Source of the DNA: Paracoccaceae bacterium
GTDB taxonomy: Bacteria; Pseudomonadota; Alphaproteobacteria; Rhodobacterales; Rhodobacteraceae
Assembly (NCBI GenBank): GCA_026709725.1
Contig: JAPOSK010000229.1
Span: 1 to 11,060 of the forward strand
DNA length: 11,060 bases
Reading direction: 5' to 3'
Below are positions 7,463 through 11,060 of this stretch, piece after piece. The notes under the pieces were generated by a model. That model made no database searches. It was not told where the DNA came from and was given only the letters and a program-made list of their open reading frames with translations. The first letter of the stretch is position 1; each line of letters opens with the position of its first letter. The translations under genes and the position numbers were made by a program.

Positions 7463-8311
7463 GTGTCTATCCTGACCATCCTTGATGCACGTTTGGACTC
7501 GCTGACCAATGGCGAACAGCAGATAGCAAAATTTGTTCTTGCGGATCCGGCGCATGCAATCCGGCTGTCATCAGTTGATTTGGCAGAACGAACCGGACGC
7601 AGTCAGTCGGGCGTGATCAGATTCTGTCAGAAGCTGGGATTCCGCGGGTACCAGGAGTTCAAGCTTGCCGTCAGTGAAGCCACAGCACAGGACTGGAACC
7701 TGCCGGCCGATGTCGTGCATGGCATGATCGAATCATCCGACAATCTCCCAACAACCATCCAAAAACTCCTTGGATCAAAACTGCATGCAATGCAGCAGAC
7801 AATGTCACTGAATTGCGAGAAGACACTTGAATCTGTTCTGGGCGCGATCATGGGTGCGCGCAGAATTCAACTTGCCGGAGTCGGCGCATCGTCACTGGTC
7901 GCTCAGGATTTTGCCTACAAGCTTCAAAAACTCGACTGCTCCGTTCTCTACGGGCCGGACAGTCACATCCAGATTGCAAATGCCGCAACCCTGCGCTCCG
8001 ACGATGTCATGATAGCATTGTCCTACTCCGGAACCAGCCTCGAAACTGTCCGCATCGCGGAACAGGCCAGGGCATCCGGCGCCAGGTTGATTTCGCTTAC
8101 GGATGTTCAACCCAATCGGCTTGCATCAATCTCAGATATCAATCTCCATGTCATCGCAGATGAAGAACGGGCGCGTTCATCCGCAATTACGTCGCGCGAT
8201 GGTCAATTGATGGTCCTTGATCTTCTGTTCATCATGCTGGTTCAGAGGAAACCCGAATCCAACGATCTGATCTTTGCAGCCCAGCAAGCCGCCACCGAAT
8301 TAAAATCGTGA
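7463..8311 (+). CDS. RpiR/MurR-family transcriptional regulator with SIS domain
   Basis: The 282-residue protein has the two domains of RpiR regulators. Residues ~1-77 form the winged-helix part, with SLTNGEQQIAKFVLADP and LSSVDLAERTGRSQSGVIRFCQKLGF as the helix-turn-helix. Residues ~130-262 form the SIS sugar-phosphate-binding domain, with IQLAGVGASSLVAQDFAYKL, VMIALSYSGTSLETV and SLTD. The open frame begins farther upstream (7274), but GTG 7463 is preferred: AGGG lies 6 nt before it, the protein then begins MSILTIL as family members do, and the length is typical. Members of this family respond to sugar phosphates; E. coli MurR senses MurNAc-6-phosphate and represses murQP. Divergent orientation to murQ makes it the likely local regulator of that operon, which is inference. 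Confidence 0.92.
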   Translation: MSILTILDARLDSLTNGEQQIAKFVLADPAHAIRLSSVDLAERTGRSQSGVIRFCQKLGFRGYQEFKLAVSEATAQDWNLPADVVHGMIESSDNLPTTIQKLLGSKLHAMQQTMSLNCEKTLESVLGAIMGARRIQLAGVGASSLVAQDFAYKLQKLDCSVLYGPDSHIQIANAATLRSDDVMIALSYSGTSLETVRIAEQARASGARLISLTDVQPNRLASISDINLHVIADEERARSSAITSRDGQLMVLDLLFIMLVQRKPESNDLIFAAQQAATELKS

Positions 8312-8406
8312 CGAGATGCCATGATGACCTTGCCGCACTTGCTCTCACAACACTGCCTGAAAATGTCCGGGAATCCATCCCCAGCGAGCCTGATGACATC
8401 AGTTGA
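8308..8406 (+). CDS. Possible 32-residue ORF overlapping the regulator stop
   Basis: A GTG at 8308 overlaps the TGA stop of the regulator as GTGA and opens a 32-codon frame ending at 8406. The peptide is acidic and contains LAALALTTLPENVRESIP, which reads like real protein rather than random sequence. It has no signal peptide or membrane segment. It matches no family I can name. It may be a small coupled gene, or the beginning of a longer gene cut short by deletion before murJ. Confidence 0.3.
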   Translation: MTRCHDDLAALALTTLPENVRESIPSEPDDIS

Positions 8407-8520
8407 GCCTGATCATGAGTGCGTTGGCAATGCAGGGGGCACCCGGCGACCGATGACATTTGCAGGAAGCCGCTACAAGTCCGGTCGACATCATTCCCGG
8501 CTCTGGCTTTCCACTGCATC

Positions 8521-10068
8521 ATGAAGCTGATCGGCAACTCGATCATTGTTGGTGTGTGGACACTGGCCAGTCGGGTCCTTGGCTTCATCAGGGACATCCT
8601 CTTTGCCGCCATCCTCGGAACCGGTCCGGTGGCTGAAGCCTTTCTGGTTGCCTTTGCCCTGCCCAACATGTTCCGGCGGATCTTTGCCGAAGGGGCGCTC
8701 AATCTCGCCTTTGTCCCCATCTACGCGCGCAAAATCGCCGGCATGGATGACCCGGACGGATTTGTCAGTGATGTCAGTGTCAATCTGGCAGCAATCCTGC
8801 TGCTGCTGGTCATGGCCGCTCAGATGCTGATGCCCTTTCTGGTGCTGGCCATGGCCAGCGGCTTTATCCATGATGGCCGGTTTGATCTTGCCATCCTCTA
8901 TGGACGGGTTGCCTTCCCCTACATTCTTTTTGTCGCCATCGCAGCCCTGCTCTCGGCTGCACTGAATGCGCTGGGCCACTTTTCCGTCGCTGCCGCGGCA
9001 CCAATCATGCTCAATGTCTTCTTTATCTTGACCCTTACGCTGGTACCATTGACCGGGATTGAACCGGGGCTGGCCCTGGCCCTGATTGTCCCCGTGGCCG
9101 GCCTTGCCCAGGCCCTGATTGTCTTTCTCGCCCTCCGCCGCGCCGGAGTCCGCATAACGCTCCGGCGGCCACGCCTCACAGATGATATGGTCCGCCTCCT
9201 GCATCTTGCGCTGCCGGCCATGCTGGCAGGGGGTGTCGTCCAGATCAATCTGCTCGTTGGTCGTCAGGTGGCAAGCTATCAGGAGGGCGGTGTTGCATGG
9301 CTGAACTATGCGGATCGCCTGTGCCAGCTGCCCCTGGGTGTCATCGGTATCGCCATCGGGATCGTGCTCCTGCCGGATCTTTCCCACCGGTTGCACGCCA
9401 ATGATATCGTCGGCAGCAGGCGGGCCTTCAATCGTGCCCTTGAGGCCTGTCTGTCGCTTGCGCTGCCGGCGACGGTGGCACTGATGGTGGCGGCACTGCC
9501 GATCATCAGCGTATTGTTCGAGCGCGGGGCATTCGATGCCGCTGATTCCCGGGCGACAGCCCTCGCCCTCGCTGTCTACGCTGCCGGGTTACCGGCGTAC
9601 ATGATGCAGAAAATCCTCCAGCCGCTGTATTTCGCGCGCGAGGACAGCAGGACGCCTCTGCGTTATGCGCTGTTCTCCATGCTCGTCAACGTGGCCGTGG
9701 CGGTGGGGCTGGTGGCGGCACTTGGCTATCTTGCTGCAGCGCTGGGCACCGCCCTCGCAGCGTGGGCAATGGTCCTGATGCTCGGTCGCGGAGCCGCGGG
9801 GCTGGGCCAGGCGACCCGGCTTGATGGCCGCAATCGTCGGAATCTTCCCCGCATTGCCACTGCATCACTGATCATGGGTCTGTTTCTTTATGGTTTCATC
9901 CATCTCTGCGGCGACCTCTTTGTCCAGGACACAGTCCGCTACGCTGCCCTTTGCGGTCTCGTCCTTGGCGGGCTGCTGGTCTACACCGCGGTCTGTGCCG
10001 CGCTTGGCGTCTGGACATTCCGTGAAATCCGGATTCTTTTTCGCCGGCGTTCGCACACCGAACCCTGA
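8521..10068 (+). CDS. murJ: Lipid II flippase MurJ (MviN)
   Basis: MurJ moves the peptidoglycan precursor lipid II across the inner membrane and is normally essential. The 515-residue, strongly hydrophobic product has the length of E. coli MurJ and its pattern of about 14 membrane segments. The N-terminal signature is clear: SRVLGFIRDILFAA, with arginines at 18 and 24, then ALPNMFRRIFAEGAL with Arg52 and Glu57, corresponding to functionally important residues of the E. coli protein. YADRL at 263-267 and VLFERGAFDAADS at ~331-343 are further family marks. The frame is open back to 8419, but ATG 8521 is chosen because MKLIGNSIIVGVWTLASR is the standard start; the ribosome site in front of it is poor. 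About 115 bp of unassigned sequence separate it from the small ORF upstream. In many alphaproteobacteria glnD lies directly upstream; here the regulator does. Confidence 0.97.
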   Translation: MKLIGNSIIVGVWTLASRVLGFIRDILFAAILGTGPVAEAFLVAFALPNMFRRIFAEGALNLAFVPIYARKIAGMDDPDGFVSDVSVNLAAILLLLVMAAQMLMPFLVLAMASGFIHDGRFDLAILYGRVAFPYILFVAIAALLSAALNALGHFSVAAAAPIMLNVFFILTLTLVPLTGIEPGLALALIVPVAGLAQALIVFLALRRAGVRITLRRPRLTDDMVRLLHLALPAMLAGGVVQINLLVGRQVASYQEGGVAWLNYADRLCQLPLGVIGIAIGIVLLPDLSHRLHANDIVGSRRAFNRALEACLSLALPATVALMVAALPIISVLFERGAFDAADSRATALALAVYAAGLPAYMMQKILQPLYFAREDSRTPLRYALFSMLVNVAVAVGLVAALGYLAAALGTALAAWAMVLMLGRGAAGLGQATRLDGRNRRNLPRIATASLIMGLFLYGFIHLCGDLFVQDTVRYAALCGLVLGGLLVYTAVCAALGVWTFREIRILFRRRSHTEP

Positions 10069-10107
10069 GGCAGGAAACGGTTCACTGCCGGAAGGCTTCC
10101 CTGATGT

Positions 10108-10128
10108 GCAGGGGTTTCCCGTCCCTGC
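10108..10128. terminator. Weak hairpin in the convergent murJ / rhomboid-like interval
   Basis: GCAGGG (10108-10113) pairs with CCCTGC (10123-10128) around a 9-nt loop. A second, smaller inverted repeat, GGCAG/CTGCC, lies at 10069-10089 right after the murJ stop. Neither is followed by a T-run on either strand, so intrinsic termination is doubtful. The position between two converging genes is the main argument. Confidence 0.3.
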
Positions 10129-10146
10129 GAGGAGAGAAAGCTGTCC

Positions 10147-10851
10147 TCAGTTGCGGCGGGAGCCGCCCACCAGCCCGATGAGATAGTGGATTCCGTCCCG
10201 CAGGCCCAGGGAAAGGAAGATGGTCGCAAAAAAACCGACGATGAAACCCACGAGTATGGGAATCCAGAGGATGTTGCCATCCAGAAAAATGCCAAATCCG
10301 ACCTGCAGCGCGACCATGATGAGCGGCAAACGGTAGAGATTGCTGCGTAATGCATCAGGAATTTTCAGGGGCAGAACCGCAAGGGCAAGCAGGCTGCCGA
10401 AGAGACCAAAAATTCCAGGGGATGGGCCGATGAGCGGAACTTCGCCACTATCGAGGGCCAGATAACCCACAGCACCGAGAAGGGTTGCTGTCGTGAATAT
10501 GACCAGAACCCGCACCTGACCGATGAAACTGCTGGCATACTTGCCGACAGCAAGGAGAAAAACAACACTGATAAGTGAATTGGCGAAATTCCACCCGATA
10601 AATGGATAGGTCAGCATGCGTGACATGCTTTCCATGAAAGACGATTCTCGTGCGAGATCAATCTGAGCCTGATCAACGAGGATTCCGTGATAGATGATCG
10701 CATGAAGACGCCAGCTCTCCGCACCCGGAGCAAGGCCGGGGCGCATTTCACCCAATGTGAACAGCAGCTCCACGGCACCAATCAGAATCACCAGGGCCAG
10801 AATACCGTGCGGGACACTGTGGAATGGGCGATTCTGGTCGTATTGAGTCAT
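10147..10851 (-). CDS. Rhomboid-family membrane protein, probably without protease activity
   Basis: The 234-residue product has about six membrane segments and the rhomboid layout. The serine motif region reads IGPSPGIFGLFGS (141-153): the serine of GxSG is present at ~144 but the following glycine is proline. The last-helix motif normally AHxGGFxAG reads IPILVGFIVGF (197-207), so the catalytic histidine is replaced by a hydrophobic residue. The usual HxxxN motif of the second helix is also not recognisable (GWNFANSLISVVF at 86-98). This points to a rhomboid-like pseudoprotease. The frame is open to a TTG at 10926, but ATG 10851 is preferred because the protein then begins with a short polar stretch before the first membrane helix; no strong Shine-Dalgarno sequence supports either start. 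It converges on murJ and diverges from trpS. Its partner or client is unknown. Confidence 0.75.
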   Translation of the reverse strand: MTQYDQNRPFHSVPHGILALVILIGAVELLFTLGEMRPGLAPGAESWRLHAIIYHGILVDQAQIDLARESSFMESMSRMLTYPFIGWNFANSLISVVFLLAVGKYASSFIGQVRVLVIFTTATLLGAVGYLALDSGEVPLIGPSPGIFGLFGSLLALAVLPLKIPDALRSNLYRLPLIMVALQVGFGIFLDGNILWIPILVGFIVGFFATIFLSLGLRDGIHYLIGLVGGSRRN

Positions 10852-10950
10852 GGATGGGATCGTGTGGCGGATTGGTGTATCGTTGCAAGTCTTCGGCAAT
10901 TCGGCATATTGGCATTCTCCGATCAATACAATGCAGGATGTGTTCTCGTC

Positions 10951-11060
10951 ATGCGTATTTTTTCAGGCGTCCAGCCAAGCGGCAATCTGACACTTGCGAA
11001 CTATCTCGGTGCCCTCAAACGCTTTTCCGCATTGCAGGGCCCCGTTGTGGAAACGAGACG
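10951..11060 (+). CDS. trpS: Tryptophanyl-tRNA synthetase (N-terminal fragment)
   Basis: Thirty-six codons are visible before the right edge. MRIFSGVQPSGNLTLANYLG is the characteristic start of bacterial TrpRS, a class I synthetase that charges tRNA-Trp with tryptophan; the PSG motif and the HIGH-equivalent segment TLAN are recognisable. In most homologues I know the third position of that segment is glycine (TIGN, TLGN or HLGN), so alanine is a mild deviation. The last six visible residues (GPVVETR region) do not look like the usual continuation of the family. Only a weak Shine-Dalgarno sequence (AGGA at 10935-10938) is present. Location beside murJ fits the common alphaproteobacterial arrangement. 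Confidence 0.88.
   Translation, partial: MRIFSGVQPSGNLTLANYLGALKRFSALQGPVVETR

Noticed and set aside
8491..9396. 301-codon minus-strand frame opposite murJ
   Set aside because: Its low-complexity hydrophilic product (rich in Gln, Asp, Gly, Lys) is what the antisense of a hydrophobic membrane gene gives; murJ on the plus strand is unambiguous.
1..11060. CRISPR array, rRNA, tRNA or complete insertion sequence
   Set aside because: No spaced direct repeats, no cloverleaf-like or rRNA-like sequence and no paired terminal repeats with an intact transposase were seen.

Overview
The window looks like chromosomal DNA of an alphaproteobacterium. The right-hand end carries murJ and trpS, a pairing common in that class, with a small rhomboid-like gene between them, and the proteins resemble Rhodobacterales and related marine alphaproteobacterial versions. 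GC content is moderate. The genus cannot be read from the sequence.

Left part (1-6408, minus strand): a tightly packed six-gene operon reading right to left. In transcription order it holds murQ (MurNAc-6-phosphate etherase), a periplasmic family-5 substrate-binding protein, two DppB/DppC-type permeases, a double ABC ATPase (DppD and DppF fused in one chain) and the first ~81 codons of a class C beta-lactamase-fold serine hydrolase cut by the window edge. Four of the five gene junctions are 4-nt start/stop overlaps (ATGA, TTGA, GTGA and apparently ATAG); the fifth is a 29-nt gap. A sigma70-like promoter with a 15-bp near-palindrome in its spacer lies upstream of murQ.

Middle (6409-7462): about 1 kb without an intact gene. 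It holds a decayed VapC-type PIN toxin gene with traces of its antitoxin, both apparently broken by the same one-base insertion, and a weak minus-strand fragment resembling the end of an IstB-type transposition helper. It separates the minus-strand operon from a divergent RpiR/MurR-type regulator gene (7463-8311), which is followed by a possible 32-codon ORF in a GTGA overlap.

Right part (8521-11060): murJ (lipid II flippase), then convergently a rhomboid-family membrane protein that seems to lack the catalytic histidine, then divergently the start of trpS.

Reading of the whole: MurQ, a peptide-type ABC importer, a serine hydrolase related in fold to E. coli YfeW, and a divergent SIS-domain regulator together suggest a cell-wall sugar or muropeptide salvage locus, analogous to E. 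coli murR/murQ-murP-yfeW but with an ABC transporter in place of the PTS. This is inference from gene content. No kinase producing MurNAc-6-phosphate is visible in the window.
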